Shown here piece after piece: positions 43,198 through 51,814 of a stretch of DNA of 64,000 bases. The notes beneath the pieces are model-generated. The model was not told where the DNA came from. It saw nothing but the letters and a program-made list of their open reading frames with translations, and made no database searches. Position 1 is the stretch's first letter; every line of letters begins with the position of its first letter. The DNA is from CAVQND01 sp049518415. Lineage in GTDB: Bacteria > Verrucomicrobiota > Verrucomicrobiia > Limisphaerales > UBA8199. Both the position numbers and the translations under genes were made by a program. The stretch covers positions 1 to 64,000 of the forward strand of contig JBEKRX010000024.1 in NCBI GenBank assembly GCA_049518415.1. The letters are read 5' to 3'.

Positions 43198-43390
43198 GGC
43201 AACTCCTCCTGAACGAATCCGGGACAACCCTTTTTTTTGTCCCTCCTCCCCAATAGGAGAAGAAGCAATCGACGGCAGGTTTTCCAGGTTCTCCAAATTC
43301 CTCTGCCGGTCGGGCTGGGGATGGAGACAGGCGACCTCCGGAGACAAATCGTGGGGTGGAATTTGGTCTTGGGGCGGAACTTAGAGTCTT
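43198..43390. repeat. ~200-bp imperfect direct repeat, copy B
   Basis: Partner of 42187-42392 about 1 kb away, in the same orientation. It includes the same GTTTTCCAGGTTCTCCAAAT block and ends in GGAATTTGGTCTTGGGGCGG. It could be a non-autonomous mobile element or a duplicated flank. Confidence 0.85.
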
Positions 43391-43573
43391 TGGTCGCAAC
43401 ATCCACGTTTTTGCGCGAATGTCTTGCCATGTTTCCTTTGGAGAGGCCTGATTCTTCGGCGCCGAGCGCCGCATTTAACGCGGCGGGGGAAGGCCCGCGT
43501 TGCCCCTCCCACTGAGGAATTGGCGCTTCGCTCTTGGTCGCGGCTCCGCCGCGCTAAGGGTAATAGCTCCCAT
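43391..43573. other. Short GC-rich spacer, no gene seen
   Basis: GC-rich hairpin-like sequence (for example around 43455-43500 and 43530-43555) separates the repeat from the convergent ClpN-type gene and may act in termination. No gene is supported. Confidence 0.4.
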
Positions 43574-44404
43574 TTATCCGGGCGGAATGATTTCACGAGC
43601 TATGTCTGCACCGCGTTCGCAGAACCTAACCACCGAAAGCACTGATAAAAACACTGTCTGTCCGTTCGACTGCTCTAGCTCTAGGAACTCAGCTCCGTAA
43701 GCATGCTGCCCTGTGCTCAACAGCCTGCGCCGGCCTTTGAAAAGCGCATTGCGATAGACCACCACTTGCTGATTCCTCTCGCTGCAATAAACATCGTATC
43801 TCTTGCTTGTGTCAACAGAACCGGGTTGAGATCCTGGTAAATCTGCATTCTGTCGCTTTTCTGAGGGTTTGGTGTAGTTGACTACGCCCGAAAAGTTGGG
43901 GTCCAGTTCTCTCAAAATTTCCACCCGTGTTCTCTCAGTATCCACCCCAAGGGTTTTCAGGACACGGCCTGCGACACCATCGTCTTCACGGAGCAGGCCA
44001 AGGAGAATATGCTCGGTCCCAACGTAAGTGTGACTGAGGGCGCGGGCTTCCTTGGCGGCGCGAGCCAGGACTTTTTTGACTCGCGGCGTGTACGGAATAT
44101 TGCCGATGACTCTCTGGTCCGGGCCGGCGCCAACCTGCTTCTCCACTTCGATGCGAACGGTGTCAAGGTCGAGGCCCATCTTCCCGAGGACGTTGACCGC
44201 TGTGCCTTGTCCAAGCCTGATCAACCCAAGCAGCACGTGTTCGGTTCCAACGAAGTTGTGGTGAAAGCGGTCGGCTTCCTTACGCGCAAGGGCCAGCACC
44301 TGCTGGGCGCGTGGCGTCAAATTGCTCGCGGCTTCGAGAGAACTCAGCCCGTCCGGCGCCGGAGGCAGTCTCAGCGCTTTCCAGAATGACTTGAGCCAGT
44401 TCAC
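43574..44404 (-). CDS. Stand-alone double Clp N-terminal (ClpN) domain protein
   Basis: 276 residues from a GTG at 44404 (VNWLKSFWKAL). Two ClpN repeats are clear: LTPRAQQVLALARKEADRFHHNFVGTEHVLLGLI at about residue 29 and YTPRVKKVLARAAKEARALSHTYVGTEHILLGLL at about 104. Together they form the substrate/adaptor-binding module of ClpA/ClpC. No Walker motifs follow. Instead the C-terminal third (RYDVYCSERNQQVVVYRNAL onward) is an unrecognised domain with a Tyr/Cys-rich beta pattern. In the family, stand-alone ClpN proteins act as adaptors or decoys for Clp proteases. No clp gene is nearby. Confidence 0.85.
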   Translation of the reverse strand: MNWLKSFWKALRLPPAPDGLSSLEAASNLTPRAQQVLALARKEADRFHHNFVGTEHVLLGLIRLGQGTAVNVLGKMGLDLDTVRIEVEKQVGAGPDQRVIGNIPYTPRVKKVLARAAKEARALSHTYVGTEHILLGLLREDDGVAGRVLKTLGVDTERTRVEILRELDPNFSGVVNYTKPSEKRQNADLPGSQPGSVDTSKRYDVYCSERNQQVVVYRNALFKGRRRLLSTGQHAYGAEFLELEQSNGQTVFLSVLSVVRFCERGADIAREIIPPG

Positions 44405-44972
44405 AGGAATTGATCTTGAGGTCTCGCCTGTATGTTATGCGCTTAGCCTTTACCCTGCGACTGCCGGTTCGTTTATCGAAGCCGGAGATTTTCCCGTTCT
44501 CTTCTTCATAAGCCGTTCATCTGCAACAATTCAGCAGTTAAATATACGACGGCTGGTTAGCTCATTGCAAGCTCAAAATGGGCGTTTTTCCCGCCAGCCA
44601 GGGCTAAGGCAAGGGCGTCGCGGCTCAACATTTGACAAGTGCGGCTCGACTTTTTGGTCTGGCGGCGGTTCTAAAGCAAGAGAATCAGCAGCAAATAAAG
44701 CAGGCGAGAGAAGCACCGCGGCGTCCCGCCGCGGCGGGCCCGCCGCCTGGCGGAGCACTGCATTGGCTATATTGGCTGCATTGGCCGCACTGCCTGGATT
44801 GGCCGCATTGGCCACATTGGCCGCATTGGCGTGCTCCATTGGCCACATTGGCTGGATTGGCCACATTGGCCATTTTTTCCAAAAAACTGGCCGGGCCGCG
44901 GTTCAAAATGAAAGGGTCGCCATCAATTACCGCGCTGATGCTCATCACAAGACGCCAAGGGGGCATCGAGCA
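44405..44972. repeat. Dispersed element with twelve 9-bp units
   Basis: The largest copy of the dispersed element spans about 44680-44925, opposite in orientation to the copies at 36.8 and 57.2 kb. Its core, 44762-44873, has twelve units of the form ATTGGCNNN (one degenerate, one lengthened by 4 bp), followed by TTTTTTCCAAAAAACTGGCC. The preceding 44405-44680 is the promoter region of the ClpN-type gene; no gene is seen in it. Confidence 0.85.
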
Positions 44973-45188
44973 TCAGAGACCTTGCTTTGAGAGAAAATAG
45001 ACGGCGGCCACAATTCCCAGGCAGACCAGAGACATGAGCAGGGCGGAACTGATGAAATACGACACCACAATCATCAGAATTCCCCCCGCCATGGGGCCGA
45101 TCGACTGCTGCTTCTTGCCGTAGATGAAGTAGCCAACGCCGATTGAACCCCAAATCAGGGAGGCGAAGAGAAAGCTCGTGTTGAACAT
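44973..45188 (-). CDS. Small two-helix membrane protein
   Basis: 71 residues starting MFNTSFLFASLIWGSIGVGY, then FIYGKKQQSIGPMAGGILMIV and a second hydrophobic half ending AAVYFLSKQGL. The GSIGVGYFIYGKKQ....P...G pattern is a conserved short family in proteobacteria and PVC bacteria, often labelled as a putative amino-acid transport protein without experimental support. I see two or three TM segments and no catalytic motif. Length and the conserved YGKKQ turn argue for a real gene. Function unknown. Confidence 0.75.
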   Translation of the reverse strand: MFNTSFLFASLIWGSIGVGYFIYGKKQQSIGPMAGGILMIVVSYFISSALLMSLVCLGIVAAVYFLSKQGL

Positions 45189-45563
45189 CGAAGAAGTAGA
45201 ATGCCTGCGAAAGTCGGCTTTGTCAGGACTTGAGTGGTTGGGTTTCCTTCAAAATTCATCCCCAGGACAGACCTCGATCGCGCCTCTGGTTCTCTGATTT
45301 CCCTTCGGCCGGCGGTGAGTTTCGTCTTCCGGGACAACCTCGATTCGCATCCCCCACCCGCCATACCCCGAAATCAACCGGCCAAACTCGTGCCAGGGGG
45401 GATGTCGGACATCGATTTTGAGTGGTTTCAAAACACCTTTGAACGCCGTGAAACAGGGGGTGACGCCATCGAACGCGTTAGCACCGGACGTCAGCACTGA
45501 GGGAGTTTCCTCACAGCGAAGCAGCGATGGAAACCCCGGGTTTACCGATGTGATATTGAGGAG
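45189..45563. other. Intergenic region, no gene seen
   Basis: This 375-bp stretch before tRNA-Phe has overlapping open frames in several phases but none with recognisable protein character. It includes the upstream region of the small membrane protein gene. Confidence 0.45.
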
Positions 45564-45639
<76 letters not shown>

Positions 45640-46246
45640 GCCAGCACGGGGCCAGTGTGCCACAGGGGGCCGCCGCCGCGCAAGTCCGGAAAGACAAATT
45701 ATGCTTCAAAAGGTCCGAAGTCCCACCGGAGCCGCCGCGGCGGACGTGCCGCCCGGAGGCCGCGCTCACACCACCGCCGCGGCTCTTTCGGCCTTCGGAT
45801 TTCGGATTTCAGGCCGAGGCGAGGCCGGGATGCCTCTAAGGGGTCGTGCAGAAAATGAATTCCGGGATCTGGCTGCTTGGGTGGAGCGTGAAGCGTGAGA
45901 GCGTGGAGCGTGGTCCCGATTCCGAATCGGGAATGCCCTCACGCTCTATCCCGATTCGGAATCGGGACTCCACGCTCTGGACGCCAGGCGAAGGCAGTTT
46001 GTCAGGATTACGCCCAAAGCACCGAAGTTGTTTTTGCACGGGCGCTAAGGGTTCATGCAAAAACAAGTTCCGAAGGCGAGGCGTAGTTCCAACATTATTC
46101 TCTGGCACCCCTCCGGGGTGCGACCGCCAGTCCCGATTCGGAATCGGGAGCCCGGTGGTCGTTCCCCTTTTACCCTGAACGACCACCGGCTACTTTCTAC
46201 CAACCCTCCGGGTTGGAGAAAATCGGAATTTGTTTTTGCACGGGCG
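45640..46246. repeat. Hairpin- and palindrome-rich intergenic region
   Basis: Holds three GATTCGGAATC palindromes (45914-45932, 45949-45967, 46131-46149) and other hairpins (GGCACCCCTCCGGGGTGC near 46104 and CCAACCCTCCGGGTTGG near 46200). The segment TTTTTGCACGGGCGCTAA occurs twice (near 46030 and 46232). No gene is supported. The second copy of that segment overlaps the end of the next gene. Confidence 0.8.
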
Positions 46247-47284
46247 CTAAGCGGGCCGATCATAGCCGGCGGCCTCAATGAAGGCGCGGATGTTCTCGGT
46301 GCTCACGCCGGGGGGCATCCCGCCGGCGCAGGAGAGGATGAGCCTGGCCGGGTCAGCGGCCTCGGTCAGGAGTTTCTTCACGGCCGACCGAACGTCATCG
46401 GCCGAGCCTCCAGCCAGCACGTCGCGCGGGGGGAGGTTGCCCAGGATGGCCAGCGGCTGGCCTGACATCCGGCGCAGCTCCGTCAGCGTGTTGAAGATGC
46501 CGGGGTTGTAGAGATTGACGCCGATTCCCGGATAGTAGCGGATGGATTTGGCGCACTGGGCGTCGTTATGGAAGAACTTCACGGAGGCGTTGCCGGCGTA
46601 GAGTTCCTTGAAATAGGGCAAAGCGAATTCCCTGAACTGCTCTTCGCCGATGAAGCCGACGATGTCGTCCAGGACAAAGATGCCGTCAATGGTCGGGAAG
46701 GTTTCGCGCTGGAGGAGGTGCCATTTCTTGAGGAAACCAGTGATCAGGCGCAGCAACTGGTGGGCCTGGTCCGGGTGGGTCTTGAGGGCCAGGAGGAACT
46801 CGGTCATGCCCATGAGGAAGGTGGCAATGTTGAGCGGCCCGCGGGAGACGGAGAAGCGGATTTTGTGGCCGAGGCCCTCGATGCGCGGGCGGGCGCGCTG
46901 GAGGCGGTTGAGCATGAACGGCAGCAGCCCGTCGGTGGCCGGGTTAGGCTCGGCGAGGTCCTGGATTTGCGCGACGTGCCGGAGCACCTTGTCGGCAAAC
47001 GGAAACTGGTTCCTGTAAAAGACGCATTTGGCGCCAAAGGCCGAAGGCTCGGTGCACATGCCAAATTCCGACCAGAAGCCGGGCAGGAAAATGACTTGGG
47101 GGAAGGTCTGGATGGCTTTGCGATTGGCCTCGAACCAGAGGTTGTCGTCGGTGAAATAATCCAGGAGGTCGCAGCCGAACCAGTTCGGCAGCCAGGGGCA
47201 ATCGATGATGAACCCGATGGGCGGGCGCGGCAAGGCCTGACCCTGGACTGCCCCCAGCAATTCCTGCCACTGTGGGTCAGTCAT
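46247..47284 (-). CDS. Uroporphyrinogen decarboxylase (URO-D) family protein
   Basis: 345 residues from the ATG at 47284 (MTDPQWQELLGAVQG), chosen because the 32-residue extension upstream is low-complexity. Family features: PIGFIIDCPWLPNW, LPGFWSEFGMCTEP, KIRFSVSRGPLNIATFLMGM.EFLLAL, FVLDDIVGFIGEEQFREF, KFFHNDAQC and the final LILSCAGGMPPGVSTENIRAFIEAA. This is the URO-D/MtaA/CmuA fold (PF01208). In PVC bacteria most such copies are not heme enzymes but corrinoid methyltransferase-like proteins of unknown substrate. The absence of heme genes nearby and the weak N-terminal match to HemE favour that reading. No corrinoid protein is adjacent. Confidence 0.78.
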   Translation of the reverse strand: MTDPQWQELLGAVQGQALPRPPIGFIIDCPWLPNWFGCDLLDYFTDDNLWFEANRKAIQTFPQVIFLPGFWSEFGMCTEPSAFGAKCVFYRNQFPFADKVLRHVAQIQDLAEPNPATDGLLPFMLNRLQRARPRIEGLGHKIRFSVSRGPLNIATFLMGMTEFLLALKTHPDQAHQLLRLITGFLKKWHLLQRETFPTIDGIFVLDDIVGFIGEEQFREFALPYFKELYAGNASVKFFHNDAQCAKSIRYYPGIGVNLYNPGIFNTLTELRRMSGQPLAILGNLPPRDVLAGGSADDVRSAVKKLLTEAADPARLILSCAGGMPPGVSTENIRAFIEAAGYDRPA

Positions 47285-47479
47285 AAAGCCAAAAACAATG
47301 GCCCACCTGCTGGGGCGCCTGGAACCGCTTCGGTCGCTGCCCGGGGGTCGCCCCCGCCACCCCCGGCGACCTCCGGCCACGGTCTGGCAAGCCTGCGGTT
47401 TGCAGGCAGAGTGTGCTTGGTCTCAGAAACGGCCAGTGGCGGCGCTGCTTTGAATTGCCTCGCGCTGGAGTTGCCTGGC

Positions 47480-48382
47480 TTAGAACCGCCTGGTGAGCGT
47501 CAGGGCGATGGTGTGGCCTTGCAGGCGGCCGTTGGCGGTGCCTTCGGCCATGAACTCGTAGAGGTAGCGGAGGGAAGTGAACAGGCCAAATTTCGGGCAA
47601 AAAACGCTGATTTCCGGGCCGACCCCGGCCACCCGGTCGCGGCCAACTTTGGCGTAGAAGCCGCTGTCAGTTGTCACTTTCTGCTGGTAATAGGCAACGA
47701 CGCCGAGGTCGTAGTTTTTGCACAAGGTCCGGCTCAAACCGCCTTCCACGGTATAGGCCTGGCCGGGGGTGGTGCCGGGCTGCCCATGCTCCATGTTGAA
47801 CTCATAGCGGTTGAGCGCGGAAATGGCCCACAGCTTGTCGGCATCGATGTACCAGGTTGCCCCGGCGGTGAGCATGTGCGTCCAGTAGCCGAGCCCGGCG
47901 CGGGTGGTGGGGCCGTTGGCGGAATCGCCGGTGGGCGCGAACACGCCGTAGCCCAGGGCGAGATCGAACTGTTTGAGGTGCCGCGACCAGGTGCCCTCGA
48001 GGAAGAAGTCTCCGATGCCGAAAGTCCGGTCATTGATGACCCCGTCGAGTCTGAGGTCGGTGTACTGGAGCGGGAGCAGACCATCGACGCCCAGGTAACC
48101 GCCGAGCACCTGGACATCGGTGATCCAGATAACGCGGGGCACGTTGGCATAGATGAACGCCCGCGTGTTGAGGCCCCCGATTTCATGACCGCTCGGGTCG
48201 TTCAAGCGGTCGGAGTAGTAAAAGTAATTGTAATCCTTCAGGTACACCCCCGGCGGCGGGAGGGAGGCGGCTTTGATGCCCTCGAGGCCCGGCGGGTAGT
48301 GCGCCGTGGGTTGGGCCTGGGTGAGCGTGGGCAGCGCGAAGAGCGCTGCGCCGATGAGCAGACAAGTGGATTTGAGTTGCAT
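47480..48382 (-). CDS. Outer-membrane beta-barrel protein (phenol-degradation MetA-type)
   Basis: 300 residues with a Sec signal peptide (MQLKSTCLLIGAALFALPTLTQA), then AHYPPGLEGIKAASLPPPGVY, the entry segment of the family named for MetA-pathway proteins (PF13557). Alternating amphipathic strands follow (FFLEGTWSRHLKQFDLALGYGVFAPTG, GLGYWTHMLTAGATWY), and the protein ends in a terminal aromatic (TRRF), as in Omp85-assembled barrels. It is probably a channel or sensor for hydrophobic or aromatic compounds. Nothing adjacent gives the substrate. Confidence 0.82.
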   Translation of the reverse strand: MQLKSTCLLIGAALFALPTLTQAQPTAHYPPGLEGIKAASLPPPGVYLKDYNYFYYSDRLNDPSGHEIGGLNTRAFIYANVPRVIWITDVQVLGGYLGVDGLLPLQYTDLRLDGVINDRTFGIGDFFLEGTWSRHLKQFDLALGYGVFAPTGDSANGPTTRAGLGYWTHMLTAGATWYIDADKLWAISALNRYEFNMEHGQPGTTPGQAYTVEGGLSRTLCKNYDLGVVAYYQQKVTTDSGFYAKVGRDRVAGVGPEISVFCPKFGLFTSLRYLYEFMAEGTANGRLQGHTIALTLTRRF

Positions 48383-48456
48383 GATCTGGATTCAGTTTGG
48401 GTTTTTGGTTTTTTTTCGGACTGGTGAACTAATTCCAATTCGGGTTGGAATAAGAG

Positions 48457-48555
48457 CTTGTTTCTGTAGGGCGGGCCTTGCCGCGCGGCGTGGAGCTGGG
48501 CGGCTGGGAAGCCGGCCAAACGGGCAGGCTGGAAAGGCTGCCCTACTGAGACAAG
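48457..48555. repeat. Short inverted-repeat element
   Basis: CTTGTTTCTGTAGGGC at 48457-48472 is matched, inverted and with two mismatches, by GCCCTACTGAGACAAG at 48540-48555. The ends enclose about 67 bp of GC-rich sequence. This looks like a small hairpin or MITE-like element in the gap between the barrel protein and trpB2; it may also help terminate transcription of trpB2-direction transcripts. Confidence 0.65.
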
Positions 48556-48557
48556 CC

Positions 48558-49859
48558 CTAAACATCCTGCAATTTGCCGGTCAGGTAAGCCTCGTAGGCG
48601 CTCAGGTCGAGCAGGCCGTGGCCGGACAGGTTAAAGAGCAGCACCTCTTTGCGGCCGGCCTCGCGCGCCTTGAGCGCCTGCTGCACCACGGCCGCGATGG
48701 CGTGGGCCGATTCGGGCGCCGGCACAATGCCCTCGGTGCGCGCAAACAGGGTGGCGTTCTCGAAGACTTTGATCTGGTGATAGGCCTCCGCTTCGATCAA
48801 GCCCAGCTTGAGGGCGTGGCTGACCATGGGCGACATGCCGTGGTAGCGCAGTCCGCCGGCGTGGATGGGCGGGGGCATGAACTTGTGGCCGAGGGTGTAC
48901 ATGTAGAGCAAGGGTGTAGTTTCGGCCGTGTCGCCGAAGTCGTAGCGCAACTCGCCCTTGGTCAGGGAGGGGCAGGCGGAGGGCTCGACGCCCACCACGC
49001 GGTAACGCTTTTTTTCCTTGATTTTCTTGCGCAGGAACGGGAAGGCCAGGCCGGAGAAATTGCTGCCGCCGCCGCAGCAGCCGAAGATGACATCCGGCTC
49101 TTCGCCGGCCAGTTCCATTTGTTTGAGGGCTTCCTGGCCGATGACCGTCTGGTGCAGGCAGACGTGATTGAGCACACTGCCCAGCGAGTACTTGGTGTTG
49201 GGGTGCTTGAGGGTGTCTTCGATGGCCTCGCTGATGGCGATGCCGAGGCTGCCGGAGCAGGCCGGGTCTTCGGCCAAGAGCTTGCGGCCGTAGTCGGTCT
49301 GGTCGCTGGGGCTGGGATGGACTGTGGCGCCCCAGGTTTCCATCAGCATGCGGCGGTAAGGTTTTTGGTCGTAGCTGACCCTGACCATATAGACGTTGCA
49401 TTCGAGGCCAAAGAGCTTGCAGGCCAGGGCCAGGGCGGACCCCCACTGGCCCGCGCCCGTCTCGGTGGCCAGGCGCTCGGTGCCGGCCACTTTGTTGAAA
49501 TAGGCCTGGGCGACCGAGGTGTTGGGCTTGTGGCTGCCCGCCGGGCTGGCGCCTTCGTACTTGTAATAGATGTGGGCGGGGGTTTGCAGGGCCTTTTCGA
49601 AGCGCACCGCGCGCAGCAGCGGCGTGGGCCGCCACATGGCGTAGATGTCACGCACCGGGTCGGGGATTTCAATCCACCGCTCCGGGCTGGCCTCCAAGCG
49701 CACCAGGTTCTCCGGGAAGATCGCCAGCAGCGCCTCCGGGGGGATCGGCTGCCGGGTGCCCGGGTGCAGCGGCGGGGGCAGGGGTTCGGGAAAATCAGCA
49801 AGCAAGTTGTACCAGCTCTTGGGGATCTCAGATTGTGTCAGATCAAAACGTGTTTGCAT
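48558..49859 (-). CDS. trpB2: Tryptophan synthase beta-like PLP enzyme (TrpB2)
   Basis: 433 residues from the ATG at 49859 (MQTRFDLTQ); 13 extra codons are open upstream but low in similarity. It belongs to the long TrpB2 group: RPTPLLRAVRFEKAL, the PLP lysine in GASPAGSHKPNTSVAQAY near residue 107, ATETGAGQWGSALALA, the phosphate-binding GCCGGGSNFSG and GLRYHGMSPMVS. It joins indole and serine to tryptophan. TrpB2 often lacks a TrpA partner and salvages indole, and no trpA is adjacent here. All catalytic segments look intact. Confidence 0.92.
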   Translation of the reverse strand: MQTRFDLTQSEIPKSWYNLLADFPEPLPPPLHPGTRQPIPPEALLAIFPENLVRLEASPERWIEIPDPVRDIYAMWRPTPLLRAVRFEKALQTPAHIYYKYEGASPAGSHKPNTSVAQAYFNKVAGTERLATETGAGQWGSALALACKLFGLECNVYMVRVSYDQKPYRRMLMETWGATVHPSPSDQTDYGRKLLAEDPACSGSLGIAISEAIEDTLKHPNTKYSLGSVLNHVCLHQTVIGQEALKQMELAGEEPDVIFGCCGGGSNFSGLAFPFLRKKIKEKKRYRVVGVEPSACPSLTKGELRYDFGDTAETTPLLYMYTLGHKFMPPPIHAGGLRYHGMSPMVSHALKLGLIEAEAYHQIKVFENATLFARTEGIVPAPESAHAIAAVVQQALKAREAGRKEVLLFNLSGHGLLDLSAYEAYLTGKLQDV

Positions 49860-50183
49860 GGCCAGTCCAGATTCATATTGTTGTCGAGAACGGGCCAACT
49901 TTAGACATCATGCGGGCTGATGTCACGAAAAAGTTGCAGAAAATGCGCCCGGGGTGCTTCCGGGCGGTCCTGCCAAGTTTGGGTCGCCGACCGCTGGGAG
50001 GGCCGGGGCGCGGAGGGCGGGGCGGCCGGAGCCTCGCCCCACTGAGCTGGGCAGTATAAACGGGTGCATCTTTTGTAGCTGCGCCCGGGGCGGGATGAGG
50101 GATATGTTGACACCGACACCGGCTGTTGCTAAGGATGCCAGGGTTGCGGGTGGGGGGCAGTGGGAGAAAGGGCCGGACAGAAT
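49860..50183. other. Intergenic region before the VWA/PspA gene set
   Basis: The 324-bp gap between divergent trpB2 and the VWA gene holds GC-rich hairpins around 49985-50030 and a TATAAA at about 50055. I see no matching -35 box, so no promoter is called. Confidence 0.45.
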
Positions 50184-50894
50184 ATGAGAACGATGCGATC
50201 ACTTGCGATGCTGGGGGCGCTGGCGGCGCTGGCGCCCGGCGCCGCCTGCCGCGCCACAACCCAGGAAGACGGGGTGGCGCTGGCGATTGTCTATGACACT
50301 TCCGGCAGCATGAAGGAGTCGGTGCTCGACAGCGCCGGCAAGGCCGCCCCCAAATATGTCATCGCCAACCGCGCCCTGATGGGGATTGCAGACCGGATAC
50401 AAGCGTTTGCCACCAACCCGGCCGCGGCCTCGCCCCGGAAAATCCAGACGGCGCTTTTCGTATTCTCCAACGGGGGCGCCCGGGCGGCGCTCCCGCTCGG
50501 GCCGTTCGAGGCGGCCGCCCTCCGGAACTGGGCGCGGAGCTTTGCCAATCCCAACGGCAGCACGCCTTTGGGCAACGCGCTGCAGGCCGCCGGCCGATGC
50601 GTCCTGGATTCGCCCCTGGCCCGCAAGCACGTGCTGGTGATCACCGACGGTCTGAATACCGCCGGACCGCCACCGGCGGCGGTCATGCCCAAGCTCAAGC
50701 AGCAGGCCGAGCAGAAGCAGGCCAGCCTGGGCATATACTTCGTCGCGTTCGATGTGGCTGCCCAGCAGTTCGAGCCGCTCAAGAAGCTCGGCGCGACGGT
50801 GGTCGGCGCGGCGGATGAAAAGCAACTTAATTCGCAACTGGAATTCATCCTGCAGCGCAAGGTCCTGCTGGAAGAAGAAGAACCCAAGAAATAA
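50184..50894 (+). CDS. Secreted von Willebrand factor A (VWA) domain protein
   Basis: 236 residues from the ATG at 50184 (MRTMRSLAMLGALAAL), which opens a Sec signal peptide. An earlier in-frame start 24 bp upstream would add a charged tail. The VWA domain keeps the metal-ion-dependent adhesion site: AIVYDTSGSMKES, NGSTPLGNALQAAG and HVLVITDGLNTAG (D.SGS, T and D positions). The C-terminal KKLGATVVGAADEKQLNSQL and acidic tail KVLLEEEEPKK follow. VWA proteins in bacteria often partner with MoxR/AAA+ ATPases, and one lies at the far end of this gene set. It is the first of a run of plus-strand genes and may be the promoter-proximal one. Confidence 0.85.
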   Translation: MRTMRSLAMLGALAALAPGAACRATTQEDGVALAIVYDTSGSMKESVLDSAGKAAPKYVIANRALMGIADRIQAFATNPAAASPRKIQTALFVFSNGGARAALPLGPFEAAALRNWARSFANPNGSTPLGNALQAAGRCVLDSPLARKHVLVITDGLNTAGPPPAAVMPKLKQQAEQKQASLGIYFVAFDVAAQQFEPLKKLGATVVGAADEKQLNSQLEFILQRKVLLEEEEPKK

Positions 50895-50926
50895 CCGAGA
50901 GCACCCGAACACCACAAAGGAATCCT

Positions 50927-51685
50927 ATGTTCAGAGCGATTAAACGATTGTTTATTTGGCTGGGGCTGATGGCTGAGAAGGCCACCGAGACGGACGCGAT
51001 CAACCAGGCGGTGGTCGAGCGCGGCATTCGCGACTCCAAAGCCAAAGCCGACAAGGCCCATTACGCCAACGGCCAACTGGCCGGGCAGATCGCCTTGCTC
51101 AAGGACCAGATCAAGCGCCAGGAGCGCCAGCGCGAGGAACTGCAGAGCTTGCTCCAGGCCGCCGCCAACGCCAACGACGAGGCCAACGGCGCCCATTACG
51201 CCGAGGAACTCGCCACGCTGGAACAGGACCTCCAGGACAACAAGAGCCAGGCGGACAACCTGGAACAGCTTTACAGGCAGAACACGGAAATCATCGCGGG
51301 CAGCCTGCGGGAAATCCAGCGGTTCCAGCGCGAATTCGAGGCCGTCAAGGCCAAGGTCGCCATCGGCCGTTCGCTGGAGGGCCTGGCCGGCATGATGAAA
51401 AGCTCGATCAGTGAATTGCAGGGCATGATGGGCGGCGAGCTGGGCCAATCCATGCAGCAACTTCGACAATCGGCGGCCTCCGGCGAGGGCCAGATGCGCG
51501 CCACGCTCGACCTGGCCAAGGAAATGGGTTCGGGCATTAGCCTCCAGCAGGAGGCCCGCAAAGCCCGCGGCGCCGCGCTCTTCCAGGAATACAAAAAGAA
51601 AATGGGCCTGGTCCAGCCGGAGGCGTCGGCCAGCGCCTCACCTGCCGCCCCACAACCGGAGCGACAGAAGATCGCAGAAAAATGA
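50927..51685 (+). CDS. PspA/IM30-like coiled-coil membrane-associated protein
   Basis: 252 residues; AAAGGA sits 5 nt before the ATG at 50927. The N-terminus MFRAIKRLFIWLGLMAEKA is an amphipathic helix like the membrane-binding helix of PspA/Vipp1. A long heptad coiled-coil follows (about residues 30-170: KADKAHYANGQLAGQIALLKDQI, ELATLEQDLQDNKSQADNL), then a Met/Gly-rich stretch (GRSLEGLAGMMKSSISELQG) and an Ala/Pro tail. Length and layout match the ESCRT-III-like PspA/IM30 superfamily, though specific residues are diverged. It would polymerise on the inner membrane during envelope stress. The gene lies 32 bp after the VWA gene, so the two are likely co-transcribed. Confidence 0.7.
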   Translation: MFRAIKRLFIWLGLMAEKATETDAINQAVVERGIRDSKAKADKAHYANGQLAGQIALLKDQIKRQERQREELQSLLQAAANANDEANGAHYAEELATLEQDLQDNKSQADNLEQLYRQNTEIIAGSLREIQRFQREFEAVKAKVAIGRSLEGLAGMMKSSISELQGMMGGELGQSMQQLRQSAASGEGQMRATLDLAKEMGSGISLQQEARKARGAALFQEYKKKMGLVQPEASASASPAAPQPERQKIAEK

Positions 51686-51719
51686 GCGGAAGTGGCGTGA
51701 TGGAGGATTGGGATTTCTC

Positions 51720-51814
51720 TCCATCGCCCCACCCAATTACTCCGCCACTCCATCACGCCACCACTCCATTCCGCATCACTCCATCACTCCAACACTCCAA
51801 CATTCCATTACGCC
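51720..51814. repeat. Degenerate CACTCCA tandem repeat
   Basis: Before the next start codon, 51720-51814 is built of short units such as CACTCCA, ATCACTCC and AACACTCC. It lies between two genes of the same set and contains no stop-free continuation of either. Confidence 0.75.

Noticed and set aside
44762..44873. Possible CRISPR array because of regular spacing
   Set aside because: Units are 9 bp with no spacers of CRISPR length and no cas genes are near.
46568..48427. Plus-strand open frame of 619 codons
   Set aside because: Runs antisense across both the URO-D protein and outer-membrane protein genes.
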